A stretch of 47,355 nt of DNA, taken from contig JAIEQM010000043.1 of the NCBI GenBank assembly GCA_019747705.1, forward strand, positions 1 through 47,355, read 5' to 3'. The notes below the pieces were generated by a model. It ran no database searches. It was not told the DNA's origin and worked only from the letters and a program-made list of their open reading frames with translations. Of the stretch, positions 34,582-43,221 are shown one piece after another. A program made the position numbers and the translations under genes. Numbering within the stretch: the first letter of the stretch is position 1; every line of letters starts with the position of its first letter. The stretch is from Chitinophagaceae bacterium (GTDB lineage Bacteria; Bacteroidota; Bacteroidia; Chitinophagales; Chitinophagaceae).

Positions 34582-34596
34582 TGAAGATGAAAAACT

Positions 34597-35403
34597 ATGA
34601 TTCATTTACGTTCGCCTTTGGAAATTGAGCTTATCCGCAAAAGCGCTTTGCTGGTGGGCGAAGCAATTGCTGAAGCCGGTAAAATGCTCAAACTTGGTGT
34701 TACCACCATGCAGGTAGATGCCAGGCTGGAACAGTTTATACTTGATAACGGTGCACTTCCTTCTTTTAAAAATTATCAAAACAGTTACCCCTTTGCAAGC
34801 TGCATCAGTGTTAATGATGCCGTGGTGCATGGCTTTCCAACAAATGCCGTATTGAAAGAAGGCGATATTGTATCAGTAGATGCAGGTGCGTTTATGAATG
34901 GCTATCATGGCGACAGCGCTTATACATTTATCATTGGCACTACAACTGAGGAAGTAAAAAAATTATTACGTATTACCAAAGAGTCGTTATACAAAGGCAT
35001 TGAAAAAGCAGTACATGGCAACAGGGTGGGAGATGTGGCTTATGCCATACAGCAATACACTGAAAAAGAAAATGGCTACGGTGTGGTGCGTGAACTGGTG
35101 GGTCATGGTATAGGAAGAAAATTACATGAAGAACCACAAGTGCCCAACTATGGCAGACGTGGTAACGGGCCCAAATTGAAAGAAGGAACAGTAATAGCCA
35201 TTGAGCCCATGATTAATTTGGGCGTGAAAGAAGTGTATCATGCTGAAGATGGCTGGACGATACTTACACAGGATGGAAAGCCCAGCGCCCATTATGAACA
35301 TACGGTTTGTGTAAAGCGTGGCAAAGCTGATATACTTTCTTCGTTTACTGCTATTGAAGCAGCAGAAAAAGCTAATGCGAATTTGGATGCTTCTTATTAT
35401 TAG
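34597..35403 (+). CDS. map: Methionine aminopeptidase, type I
   Basis: 268 residues of the pita-bread fold. Metal and substrate ligands are all present: His78, Asp95 and Asp106 (VSVDAGAFMNGYHGDS), His170 and His177 (VGHGIGRKLHEEP), Glu203 (IEPMI) and Glu234 (HYEHTV). It removes the initiator Met from nascent proteins. It follows secY as in other Bacteroidota, but infA, rpmJ and the alpha-operon genes that usually come next are not here. Confidence 0.97.
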   Translation: MIHLRSPLEIELIRKSALLVGEAIAEAGKMLKLGVTTMQVDARLEQFILDNGALPSFKNYQNSYPFASCISVNDAVVHGFPTNAVLKEGDIVSVDAGAFMNGYHGDSAYTFIIGTTTEEVKKLLRITKESLYKGIEKAVHGNRVGDVAYAIQQYTEKENGYGVVRELVGHGIGRKLHEEPQVPNYGRRGNGPKLKEGTVIAIEPMINLGVKEVYHAEDGWTILTQDGKPSAHYEHTVCVKRGKADILSSFTAIEAAEKANANLDASYY

Positions 35404-35436
35404 TGGTTTTGTATCTTACAGGTTCAACTGAACTGT

Positions 35437-36972
35437 ATGATGAAAAAAATAATTGCAATGAGTGCGGCGGTTTGCTTCACTCATTTTTTATGCGCTCAAT
35501 CGGCAGATGTTTTAAAAGTGCGGAACTATTTTGAAAACAATCAGCACAGCATTCTGAATGAGTTTGTTTCTTTTCTTTCCATTCCCAATGTAACAAACGA
35601 TTCAGCTAACATTCGCCGCAATGCAGATTTTATTATGAATGCCATGAATACAAGAGGTATTCAAAATGTGCAGTTACTTTATCCAACCACCACAAAAGCT
35701 GTTCCTTCAGTTTATGGTGAAGCGCTGATACCCGGAGCCGCACAAACCATTATTTTTTATGCGCATTATGACGGGCAACCGGTTATTCCATCACAATGGG
35801 CAAAAGGGTTAGCTCCGTTTACACCTGTGCTTACCAAGGAATCATTGGAGAAAGGTGGAAGCATTATCAACTTTCCGCCATCATCAACACCTTATGATTT
35901 GCAAAACAGAATTTATGCAAGAGGAGCGAGTGATGATAAGGCAGGTGTGATGGCCATCTTAAATGCTTATGATGCGATTGTAAAAAGCGGAATGAAACCA
36001 ACGGTAAACATCAAATTCTTTTTTGAAGGTGAAGAAGAAGCAGGCAGTGATCATTTGTTTGAAATTTTACAAACAAATACCGCATTACTGCAAAGTGATT
36101 TATGGATTATATGCGATGGCCCTGTGCATCAATCGGGTTTAAAACAAGTGGTGTTTGGTGTGCGTGGCGATACACATGTGGAAGTAACGGTTTATGGAAG
36201 CAAGCGGCCGCTGCACAGCGGGCATTATGGGAACTGGGCGCCAAGTCCTGCCATGATGCTTGCAAAACTTTTAGCTTCTATGAAAGATGATAATGGCAGG
36301 GTAACTATCAAAGGGTTTTATGATGATGTGATTCCGTTAACGGCAAAAGAGAAAAAAGCGCTGGAGCTTGTTCCGCCTGTGGATGAACAGATGCAGAAAG
36401 AACTGGGCTTTGCCAAAAGGGAGATGAAAGATTTTAATTTGGCAGGCGCTATTAATTTGCCATCCCTCAACATTAACGGCATGCAAAGCGGAGGTGTTGG
36501 AAAAAATGCAAGCAATGTAATCACCACATCAGCCACTGCAAAAATTGATTTACGGTTAGTAGCAGGTAACGATTGGAAAAAACAACAGCAAAAAGTAATT
36601 ACTCATATTCAAGCACAGGGTTATTTTATTACTTATAAAGAACCTACTGATGAAGAGCGGGCAAAGTATCCCAAAATTGCGAAGATTGAATTAAGCGGCG
36701 GCTACAATGCACAAAAAACTTCTATGAATTTACCCATTGCACAGAAAGTAATTGCAGCAGTACAGTCAACAACAAAAGAACAGGTGGTGTTGATGCCAAC
36801 ATTAGGCGGAAGTTTACCTTTGTTTGTTTTTGAAAAATATTTAAATGCAAAAACGATTACTGTTCCTATTGCCAATCATGATAACAATCAACATGCTGAA
36901 AATGAAAATATACGGTTGCTGAATTTCAGGAATGGTATTGAAACATTTGCAGCGCTGATGATGATGAAGTGA
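35437..36972 (+). CDS. M20 family metallopeptidase (exported)
   Basis: 511 residues with a signal peptide (about 1-21, THFLCAQS). The M20/M25/M40 metal site is complete: His110 (FYAHYDGQPV), Asp166 (RGASDDKAG), the Glu pair near 199-200 (FFEGEEEAGSD) and a late His (NHDNNQHAENE). The dimerisation lid is present around residues 230-380. Members hydrolyse dipeptides or N-acyl amino acids; this one probably acts in the periplasm. Two start codons are adjacent (35437 and 35440). A 359-base gap without genes follows. Confidence 0.9.
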   Translation: MMKKIIAMSAAVCFTHFLCAQSADVLKVRNYFENNQHSILNEFVSFLSIPNVTNDSANIRRNADFIMNAMNTRGIQNVQLLYPTTTKAVPSVYGEALIPGAAQTIIFYAHYDGQPVIPSQWAKGLAPFTPVLTKESLEKGGSIINFPPSSTPYDLQNRIYARGASDDKAGVMAILNAYDAIVKSGMKPTVNIKFFFEGEEEAGSDHLFEILQTNTALLQSDLWIICDGPVHQSGLKQVVFGVRGDTHVEVTVYGSKRPLHSGHYGNWAPSPAMMLAKLLASMKDDNGRVTIKGFYDDVIPLTAKEKKALELVPPVDEQMQKELGFAKREMKDFNLAGAINLPSLNINGMQSGGVGKNASNVITTSATAKIDLRLVAGNDWKKQQQKVITHIQAQGYFITYKEPTDEERAKYPKIAKIELSGGYNAQKTSMNLPIAQKVIAAVQSTTKEQVVLMPTLGGSLPLFVFEKYLNAKTITVPIANHDNNQHAENENIRLLNFRNGIETFAALMMMK

Positions 36973-37112
36973 GGGCTAAGAGTAGCTAAGAGGGAAAAGA
37001 GTAAAAGAGGAAAAGATAAAACAGAAAAGTGTTTGAACATTTTGGGTGAGTGTGTAACTTTAGTTTGCTGTGATAAGCGTTTTTGTACTGAGCTTTTCTT
37101 TGAAAATACAAT

Positions 37113-37125
37113 AGCCTCAGCGAGG
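37113..37125. repeat. Short palindrome GCCTC/GAGGC
   Basis: GCCTCAGCGAGGC forms a five-base stem with a three-base loop and is followed by GGCATGTCAGTAGAAAA, an arrangement I associate with repeats in related genomes. It lies in the 36973-37331 gap, just before the larger element at 37164. Confidence 0.45.
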
Positions 37126-37163
37126 CGGCATGTCAGTAGAAAACCAATTTTGAATTTTGAAAA

Positions 37164-37308
37164 GCCCCGTAGGGCAATGTCATTAAGTTAAGTGTTTCGT
37201 CATTTCGACGTAAGGAGGAATCTCCCAAACTTCAAGCGTAACAAATTTTATGAGACCTCTCCCTACGGTCGAGGTGACGCTTAACTTAATGACATTGCCC
37301 GTAGGGGC
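37164..37308. repeat. Nested palindromic element, MITE-like
   Basis: About 145 bases. Outer arms: GCCCCGTAGGGCAATGTCAT (37164-37183) continuing TTAAGTTAAG, against TTAACTTAATGACATTGCCC and GTAGGGGC (ending 37308). Inner arms: CGTCATTTCGACGTAAGGAG near 37199 against CTCTCCCTACGGTCGAGGTG near 37256. The whole can fold into one long hairpin. No ORF. It is an interspersed non-autonomous repeat by appearance; the gap 36973-37163 before it holds no gene. Confidence 0.75.
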
Positions 37309-37331
37309 GATATGTTTTCACATCTTAAAAA

Positions 37332-38219
37332 ATGAATGCTATGAACGGGCATGAAAACAAACCCGGAGAAAATCCGGATGATGAACCACTGGAAAACCTG
37401 AATACTGAAAATGAAATTCTCAAACTCAAAATGCAGGCAGAGTATGGCGCCGTATTTGGCAAAATGAGTGATGAATTAACGCCTGAGATGGAACATGAGT
37501 TTTTAAAGAATGTTCTCAGGTTTGAAGAAGAGTGGAAGAATAAAAAAATGACGACTGTGTACGAGCTTATTGAGAAGCCTTCATTTAAACCTGCCGCTGA
37601 ATTGAATGAAGAAGAATTAAAAGCAGAAGTAAAACGTTTAAAAGAAATTATGGAATCACATAAAGTGGTTCTTACTGTTCGTGGTCGTTATAAAGCAGAA
37701 GTGATTTACAAATTCATTACTGAAGAATTATTTAATAAGGAAACAGAAGATATGCGGGCAGCAGGCATGACGCAGCATTTTACATATGAAGAATTTCATC
37801 CCAATCATAAGCTGGATATTCACGGGCAAACAATGGATTTTTTAAAAAACTGGTTTGAACAGAGTTTTAATGAAAACACAGCTGTACTTGCCGGCCAGCT
37901 TTTTTTAATAACTGACCCCAAGCAACCACCGGTACTCATTTCAAAAGAAGAAGTGGTGCAACGGATGCAGATGATTTTTGACAGTTATCAAAAATTTGAT
38001 GATTGTCAACTGGCAATTATGGATATTGGTTTTCAGTGGGATGACGCCAATGAACGGGGAGTGGGTCATTCAGAAGGTGGTGTAAAATATGATGCTGTAC
38101 TTGAAAACGGAACGGTTGAAAAAATACAGGGGCCGTTCAAATTGTATTTCTCCTGTGAGTTTGGGTTATGGCAGGTAATGCATTTTGTGTTTCCGCAGTT
38201 TAAATGGCCCAATGTATAA
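37332..38219 (+). CDS. Conserved protein of unknown function
   Basis: 295 residues, cytoplasmic (no signal or membrane segment). The N-terminal 25 residues are acidic. A coiled-coil stretch lies near residues 90-115 (NEEELKAEVKRLKEIMESH). The C-terminal half (about 145-290) has the layout of an NTF2-like/SnoaL cone domain (FLKNWFEQSFN, FDDCQLAIMDIGFQWDD, GPFKLYFSCEFGLWQVMHFVF). It overlaps the flavoprotein gene by eight bases and is co-transcribed with it. Function unknown. Confidence 0.65.
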   Translation: MNAMNGHENKPGENPDDEPLENLNTENEILKLKMQAEYGAVFGKMSDELTPEMEHEFLKNVLRFEEEWKNKKMTTVYELIEKPSFKPAAELNEEELKAEVKRLKEIMESHKVVLTVRGRYKAEVIYKFITEELFNKETEDMRAAGMTQHFTYEEFHPNHKLDIHGQTMDFLKNWFEQSFNENTAVLAGQLFLITDPKQPPVLISKEEVVQRMQMIFDSYQKFDDCQLAIMDIGFQWDDANERGVGHSEGGVKYDAVLENGTVEKIQGPFKLYFSCEFGLWQVMHFVFPQFKWPNV

Positions 38220-39465
38220 ACAGCAAACTTTAGTTGTGATTGGAGGCGGCGCTGCGGGATTTTTTTGTGCAGTAAATGCTGCAAGAATGAATCCTGCATT
38301 GAAAGTTCTGCTTTTAGAAAAATCAAATAAACTTCTTTCCAAAGTAAAAGTGAGCGGTGGCGGCAGATGCAATCTAACGCATGCCTGTTTTGATATCAAA
38401 GACATGAGTCTGAACTATCCACGTGGCGAACATTTTGTACGCAAAGCGTTTCATCAGTTTTTTACAACAGATACCATTGATTGGTTTGAAAGCAGAAATG
38501 TAAAATTAAAAACGGAAGATGATGGAAGAATGTTTCCTGTAACTGATTCATCACAATCTGTTATTGATTGTTTATTGAAAGAAGTGAATGCGCATGGGGT
38601 GGAGATATTAATGAGCAGAGAGGTGAAAGGTATAAGGTACAAGGCACAAGATGAAAGGCACAAGCCTCAAAAAGTATGGGATGTAATACTGGCTAATGAA
38701 GTTATTGAGTGTGATTTTGTTTGTGTGGCCAGCGGTGGTTTTCCAAAACTTTCTCAGTTTGATTGGTTAAAGGGAACAGGTCATACCATTGTTGAACCCG
38801 TTCCTTCTTTATTTACATTTAATATCCCCAAACATCCGTTGAATGAGCTGATGGGCGTGAGTGTGCCAAATGCAACAGTAAAAATTCAATCAACCAAATT
38901 AAAAAACAGCGGCCCTTTGCTCATTACTCATTGGGGATTGAGCGGCCCTTGTGTGTTGAAACTTTCTGCATGGGGTGCAAGAGAACTGCAGAAACTCAAT
39001 TACAATTTTACGATTTCTGTTAATTGGCTTACTGAGAAAAAGGAGGACGAAGTAAGACAGAAGATACAAGGCACAAGAAATACAAATGCTTCCAAAAAAA
39101 TAAGCAACACCAATTTGTTTCAACTGCCCAACCGTTTGTGGCAATTTTTATTACAACAGTCAGCCATTACAGAAGATATGCGCTGGGCTGATTTACCTGC
39201 AAAAGCACAAAACAAACTCATTCAGCTTTTACTCCATCATGAACTGAAGGTGGAAGGCAAAACCACTTTTAAAGAAGAATTTGTTACTGCTGGCGGTATT
39301 GATTTAAAAGAAGTGGATGCTAATACTATGCAGAGTAAACTGCACAGAGGTTTGTTTTTTGCAGGTGAAATTCTGGATGTGGATGGTGTAACAGGTGGTT
39401 TTAATTTTCAACATGCCTGGACGAGCGGGTTTGTGGCAGCGAAAAGTATTGCTGCAAGTGAATGA
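38212..39465 (+). CDS. YhiN/HI0933 family FAD-dependent oxidoreductase
   Basis: 417 residues from the ATG at 38212, which overlaps the preceding gene by eight bases. The FAD-binding GGGAAGFF motif is at residues 11-18. The family motif GGGRCNLTH lies near residue 49. The C-terminal FNFQHAWTSGFVAAKSIA closes the FAD site. Two stretches (about residues 138-152, KGIRYKAQDERHKPQ, and 275-293, KKEDEVRQKIQGTRN) are encoded by the same AAGGCACAAG/GAAGTAAGA low-complexity DNA found between genes, suggesting repeats have expanded into the reading frame. Members reduce or oxidise small molecules; the substrate is unknown. Confidence 0.88.
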   Translation: MYKQQTLVVIGGGAAGFFCAVNAARMNPALKVLLLEKSNKLLSKVKVSGGGRCNLTHACFDIKDMSLNYPRGEHFVRKAFHQFFTTDTIDWFESRNVKLKTEDDGRMFPVTDSSQSVIDCLLKEVNAHGVEILMSREVKGIRYKAQDERHKPQKVWDVILANEVIECDFVCVASGGFPKLSQFDWLKGTGHTIVEPVPSLFTFNIPKHPLNELMGVSVPNATVKIQSTKLKNSGPLLITHWGLSGPCVLKLSAWGARELQKLNYNFTISVNWLTEKKEDEVRQKIQGTRNTNASKKISNTNLFQLPNRLWQFLLQQSAITEDMRWADLPAKAQNKLIQLLLHHELKVEGKTTFKEEFVTAGGIDLKEVDANTMQSKLHRGLFFAGEILDVDGVTGGFNFQHAWTSGFVAAKSIAASE

Positions 39466-39466
39466 A

Positions 39467-39600
39467 GTGACTCACCCCATCCCCTCTCTGCAGAGCAGAG
39501 AGGGGCAAGTGCAAACAGCTTTATAAAACACAGACAGTAAATCTTTCGGAGTGTTTGCTCACCCTTCTCTGCTTGCAGAGAAGGGCAGGGGTTGAGTCAC
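39467..39600. repeat. Long imperfect palindrome after the flavoprotein gene
   Basis: GTGACTCACCCCATCCCCTC (39467-39486) continues CTGCAGAGCAGAGAGGGG. It is mirrored by TTGCAGAGAAGGGCAGGGGT and TGAGTCAC ending at 39600. Each arm also contains its own CTCTCTGC/GCAGAGAG hairpin. No coding potential. It starts two bases after the TGA of the oxidoreductase and may also slow transcription. Confidence 0.75.
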
Positions 39601-39628
39601 ATAAAAGAATTTCAGAGCGCTTGTAAAC

Positions 39629-39661
39629 TTTGACAAAATTTAATAAGTCTCCCTACCTTTA
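39629..39661 (+). promoter_or_regulatory. Promoter for the class V aminotransferase gene
   Basis: TTTG (39629-39632), 21 bases, then TACCTTTA (39654-39661); close to the Bacteroidota consensus, 16 bases before the ATG at 39678. Confidence 0.5.
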
Positions 39662-39677
39662 AACAAACTCAACTGCC

Positions 39678-40964
39678 ATGGCCTCCCGCAGAAAATTTTT
39701 AACCCAGCTCACTGCTGCAACAGGTGCATTCACTTTTTCCCCATTAACCAATAAAGCATTTGCCAGCGAAGCAGAACAACGCCTGCACTACTTTCAATCA
39801 TTGAATGATGCTGATGCCATGCAGGATGAGGATTTTTGGGGATGGATCAAAGAGCAGTTCACGGTATCGCCCAACTTATTAAATCTCAACAATGGTGGTG
39901 TAAGTCCGCAGCCCAAAGTGGTGCAGGATGCACATATCCGTTTCTATCAATTCAGCAATGAAGCGCCGAGTTATTATATGTGGCGCACATTGGATGAAGG
40001 ACGAGAAGGCTTGCGTGGTAAACTGGCAGAGCTGGCAGGATGCAATGCAGAAGAACTTGCCATTAACCGCAATGCAACAGAAGGATTGAACACCGTCATT
40101 TTTGGTTTGAATCTAAAAGCAGGTGATGAAGTGGTACTCACCAAACAGGATTATCCCAACATGATCAACGCCTGGAAGCAAAGAGAAAAACGTGATGGAA
40201 TAAAATTAGTGTGGCTCAATCTGAATTTACCTGAAGAAAATGAAGATGTCATTGTGCAGCAGTTTGTAAATGCATTTACTTCCAAAACAAAAATTGTGCA
40301 TGTAACCCATCTCATTAACTGGACGGGACAATATCTGCCCATCAAAAAAATTGCAGATGAAGCACATAAGCGGGGCATTGAAGTAATTGGAGATGGCGCA
40401 CATTCCTTTGCACATACAGAGTTTAAAATTCCGGAGCTGGGTTGCGATTATTTTGCCACATCCCTGCACAAATGGTTGTGTGCGCCTTTTGGCAGCGGAT
40501 TACTTTGGATTAAAAAAGAAAAAATAAAAAACATCTGGGCATTGCTCAGTAATGATAAGCCGGATGGCGATGACATCCGCAAATTTGAAACACTCGGCAC
40601 CCGCTCCTTTGCCAGTGAAATGGCAATAGGCAATGCGGTTGACTTTCATAATGTAATGGGCAGCAAACGCAAAGAAGAACGGTTGCGTTATTTAACGGAT
40701 TACTGGACAAGTAAAGTAAGTGACTTAAAACGTGTTTCATTTCTGCAACCCAAAACAAAACATTTGTTTTGTGCACTTGCCAATATTGCTGTGGAAGGAA
40801 TGAAGCCTGCTGATTTTGCATCCATGCTGCACAGCAAGTATAAAATTCATGCAGTGGCTATTGATTGGGAAAATATTCACGGCACAAGAATAACACCGCA
40901 TGTTTATACATCAACAAAAGATTTGGATCGGCTGGTGAAGGCGGTGAGGGAGATAGCAGTATAA
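39678..40964 (+). CDS. Tat-exported aminotransferase class V family protein
   Basis: 428 residues. The N-terminus is a twin-arginine signal (SRRKFLTQLTAATGAFTFSP, cleavage near ASEAE). The rest is a fold-type I PLP enzyme of the class V type: NGGVSPQP, NRNATEGLNTVIFG, Asp239 and His242 (GDGAHSFAH), and Lys265 for the PLP Schiff base (TSLHKWLCAPFGSG). Similar proteins are annotated as isopenicillin-N epimerase-like or cysteine desulfurase-like. Export of a PLP enzyme already folded with cofactor is consistent with Tat. A terminator follows at 40991. Confidence 0.88.
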   Translation: MASRRKFLTQLTAATGAFTFSPLTNKAFASEAEQRLHYFQSLNDADAMQDEDFWGWIKEQFTVSPNLLNLNNGGVSPQPKVVQDAHIRFYQFSNEAPSYYMWRTLDEGREGLRGKLAELAGCNAEELAINRNATEGLNTVIFGLNLKAGDEVVLTKQDYPNMINAWKQREKRDGIKLVWLNLNLPEENEDVIVQQFVNAFTSKTKIVHVTHLINWTGQYLPIKKIADEAHKRGIEVIGDGAHSFAHTEFKIPELGCDYFATSLHKWLCAPFGSGLLWIKKEKIKNIWALLSNDKPDGDDIRKFETLGTRSFASEMAIGNAVDFHNVMGSKRKEERLRYLTDYWTSKVSDLKRVSFLQPKTKHLFCALANIAVEGMKPADFASMLHSKYKIHAVAIDWENIHGTRITPHVYTSTKDLDRLVKAVREIAV

Positions 40965-40990
40965 GAAACACAAAAGGCACAAGAAGGAAT

Positions 40991-41029
40991 AAGGCACAAG
41001 TTGCAGTACTCAACTTGTACCTTTTTTTT
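40991..41029 (+). terminator. Intrinsic terminator after the aminotransferase
   Basis: AAGGCACAAGTTG (40991-41003) and CAACTTGTACCTT (41011-41023) pair at 12 of 13 positions around a seven-base loop, ending in eight T residues (41022-41029). The stem uses the AAGGCACAAG unit that is repeated nearby (40975-40984) and inside the gene at 38212. It directly abuts the stop of the converging gene at 41030. Confidence 0.8.
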
Positions 41030-41842
41030 CTATTTTTCTTTTTGAATTACGGCTATCATCACACCAAAATTTCCATCAAGCTGAGTCCGGTTTTTTTCAG
41101 GTAAATACATCCTGGAAACAAAACCATCGAGATATAATGCATTCTTACAACCAAGACTTTTAAAAAAAATTGCAAAGTCATAAAAATTCACCTCTTTTTT
41201 TGAAATCGAAAAGATGAGGTTGCCATCCGGTAAAATCCCAACGCCATTCCTTATATTAAGATTTGCCGAGCCTTCTTTAAATAATGGGTTGATTTTACCA
41301 TCTGTTAAAAGTAAAGGGCCTGATTGGGTGGCATACTTGATGTTTGCGTGGTAACTGAAATCATCTGTTTTACAGATAACTGCTTTGCTGTTATCTGTTA
41401 TATAAAAAACTCCATTGGGTTGGGTATAAAAATTTCCGGTTCCTTTTAATGTGTTCAATTTTTTCAGCAACTTATTGTTCTCAATATAGAGGCCAAGCGG
41501 TGAATTATCTTCTTTATACATCCCTCCATTCATGGCAAAGACAAGATGAGTTTTTCTTTTTTGGAGCCATTGTTTTAAATTCTGAATGCTTTTAAATGGA
41601 ATATTGTTTTCATCTTTCCAGTAAAATGAAAGGTTTTGTTTTTGAGGATCGCTAATGAATGAAACAAAAGATGCTTCTTCCTGGTTGCTGTGAAGAGTAA
41701 TACTGCACAGGCTGGTCAAAAGGAGCAGGGCGGTCAAAAATAAAAATATCTGCTTTGATTTTTCCTGAGTATGCATAGTTGGATGATTGCCGGGGATATT
41801 CAATTCTTCGTAGATTGGTTTTCTATGATTTTCCATAAACAA
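41030..41842 (-). CDS. NAGPA-type phosphodiester glycosidase family protein
   Basis: 270 residues from 41842. An internal Met23 (41776) could be the true start since it places the hydrophobic signal anchor (FLFLTALLLLTSLCSITL) nearer the N-terminus. The mature domain matches the NAGPA/DUF2233 family: FAMNGGMYKEDNSPLGLYIE, PNGVFYI, ATQSGPLLLTDGKI, RNGVGILPDGNLIFSIS, and the closing ALYLDGFVSRMY. These enzymes cleave phosphodiester-linked sugars; the bacterial substrate is unknown. It converges on the aminotransferase gene. Confidence 0.8.
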   Translation of the reverse strand: MFMENHRKPIYEELNIPGNHPTMHTQEKSKQIFLFLTALLLLTSLCSITLHSNQEEASFVSFISDPQKQNLSFYWKDENNIPFKSIQNLKQWLQKRKTHLVFAMNGGMYKEDNSPLGLYIENNKLLKKLNTLKGTGNFYTQPNGVFYITDNSKAVICKTDDFSYHANIKYATQSGPLLLTDGKINPLFKEGSANLNIRNGVGILPDGNLIFSISKKEVNFYDFAIFFKSLGCKNALYLDGFVSRMYLPEKNRTQLDGNFGVMIAVIQKEK

Positions 41843-41885
41843 TTTTTGTAATTAATCTTACCTTTCATCTCTAAACAACAACTCA

Positions 41886-42224
41886 ATGAAATCATTCTTC
41901 ATTATTGCCATATCTTTTTTTATTGCAGCATCCGCTTCTGCTCAGGCAAAAGATACCAGCAAACCTGTTCCAGAACTGAAGCCCGCAATTGATCCTGCCA
42001 AACCAGAAATACAAACTCCATCCAAACCGGAAGTGTATGACAAAAACCTGCGAAGGGAGTGGAAAGATATTCCTGAAAAAGTAAAAGCCAGTTTTATCAA
42101 ACGCTATCCCAATGGCAAACTGATTAGGTGGATCAAAGCACGGGATATTTTTATGGCCGAGTTTGAAATGTTCGGCAAAAAACAATATTCATCGTTTAAT
42201 AAAGAAGGAGAGGAGATGAATTAA
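41886..42224 (+). CDS. Small exported protein with a PepSY-like domain
   Basis: 112 residues. Signal peptide ends near residue 20 (ASASAQAK). A Pro/Lys-rich linker (about 21-52) precedes a compact domain (about 55-112) with IPEKVKASFIKRYPNGKLIRWIK and FMAEFEMFGKKQYSSFNKEGE, the pattern of PepSY-like/BLIP-like small periplasmic proteins of Bacteroidota. Function unknown. It is divergent from the NAGPA gene, 43 bases apart. Confidence 0.65.
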   Translation: MKSFFIIAISFFIAASASAQAKDTSKPVPELKPAIDPAKPEIQTPSKPEVYDKNLRREWKDIPEKVKASFIKRYPNGKLIRWIKARDIFMAEFEMFGKKQYSSFNKEGEEMN

Positions 42225-42299
42225 AAGAACTATTGCTGAAGTGCTTCGAACTAAGAATGCTGTTTGTTTTTATGCTAATTTTCCGCCTGATACCTGCTT

Positions 42300-43211
42300 A
42301 TGTATTTACTTGTAAAACTGCTTACCCATTTTACCATCTGGCTTACCTGTAAGCGGTTTGCTGTTTATAACAAATCTGTTACACAAATTCAAACGCCGTT
42401 AATCATTGGATGCAACCATCCCAATTCATTCCTGGACGCCATACTCACCGGTGCACAAATGAAAAAGCGTGTGCATTTTCTCACAAGGGGCGATGTGTTT
42501 AAAAATAAATTCGTCATTGCCATTATGAAATCGGTCAACATGATTCCGATTTACAGAATACGGGATGGAAAAGATAACCTTAGTAAGAATGATGTTACGT
42601 TTGAAATGTGCAGGGAAATTATTAAGCGTGGCGAACATGTGCTCATTTTTGTAGAAGGATTTTGCCAGCATCAAACCAGTTTGCAAACACCTTTAAAAAA
42701 AGGGGCGCCCCGTTTGCTGCTGCAGGGCCGGAAGGATGAGATAGATGTTCAACTGCTGCCCGTGTGGGTGGAGTACAATTCTTTCTCAGCATTTCCCAAA
42801 CAAATTGATATTTACTTCGGCAATGTTTTTGGAAAAGATATTATTAATGACGGGGATGAAAATGGCGCTGTAATGCAAAGCATCAACAAAGAAACGGAAC
42901 GCCAGCTGTTGCAACTTTCAGCAAATAAAAATCCCGGCAAAAAACAAAACAGCAAAAATTTGTTGCTGCTGCCGGCAATGCTCGGTTTCATGGCCCATGC
43001 ATTGCTGGTGCTACCCATTCATTTTTTTGCCAAACAAATAAAAGAAGATATTCATTATGACAGTGTAATGTTTTCTGCTATTGCATTGCTTTACCCCATT
43101 TACCTGCTATTGCTGGCAGGCATTATTTTTTGCACAGCAGGCTGGCTGTGGGCATTGATTAGTATTTTGAGTTTACCTTTACTGGCAAGAGCATATACAC
43201 TCTGGAAATAA
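42300..43211 (+). CDS. 1-acyl-glycerol-3-phosphate acyltransferase-like (PlsC family) protein
   Basis: 303 residues. The acyltransferase motif is NHPNSFLDAI near residue 40 (motif I, with His and Asp). It is followed by FLTRGDVFK and IPIYRIRDGKDN (motif II region) and by HVLIFVEGFC (motif III; the usual Pro is Val). A C-terminal pair of membrane helices (about 225-300) anchors it. It should add an acyl chain to lyso-lipids, although the Val in motif III and the His-x5-Asp spacing are those of a divergent Bacteroidota subgroup. It is followed 10 bases later by the TspO-like gene. Confidence 0.75.
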   Translation: MYLLVKLLTHFTIWLTCKRFAVYNKSVTQIQTPLIIGCNHPNSFLDAILTGAQMKKRVHFLTRGDVFKNKFVIAIMKSVNMIPIYRIRDGKDNLSKNDVTFEMCREIIKRGEHVLIFVEGFCQHQTSLQTPLKKGAPRLLLQGRKDEIDVQLLPVWVEYNSFSAFPKQIDIYFGNVFGKDIINDGDENGAVMQSINKETERQLLQLSANKNPGKKQNSKNLLLLPAMLGFMAHALLVLPIHFFAKQIKEDIHYDSVMFSAIALLYPIYLLLLAGIIFCTAGWLWALISILSLPLLARAYTLWK

Positions 43212-43221
43212 AAACATTCTT

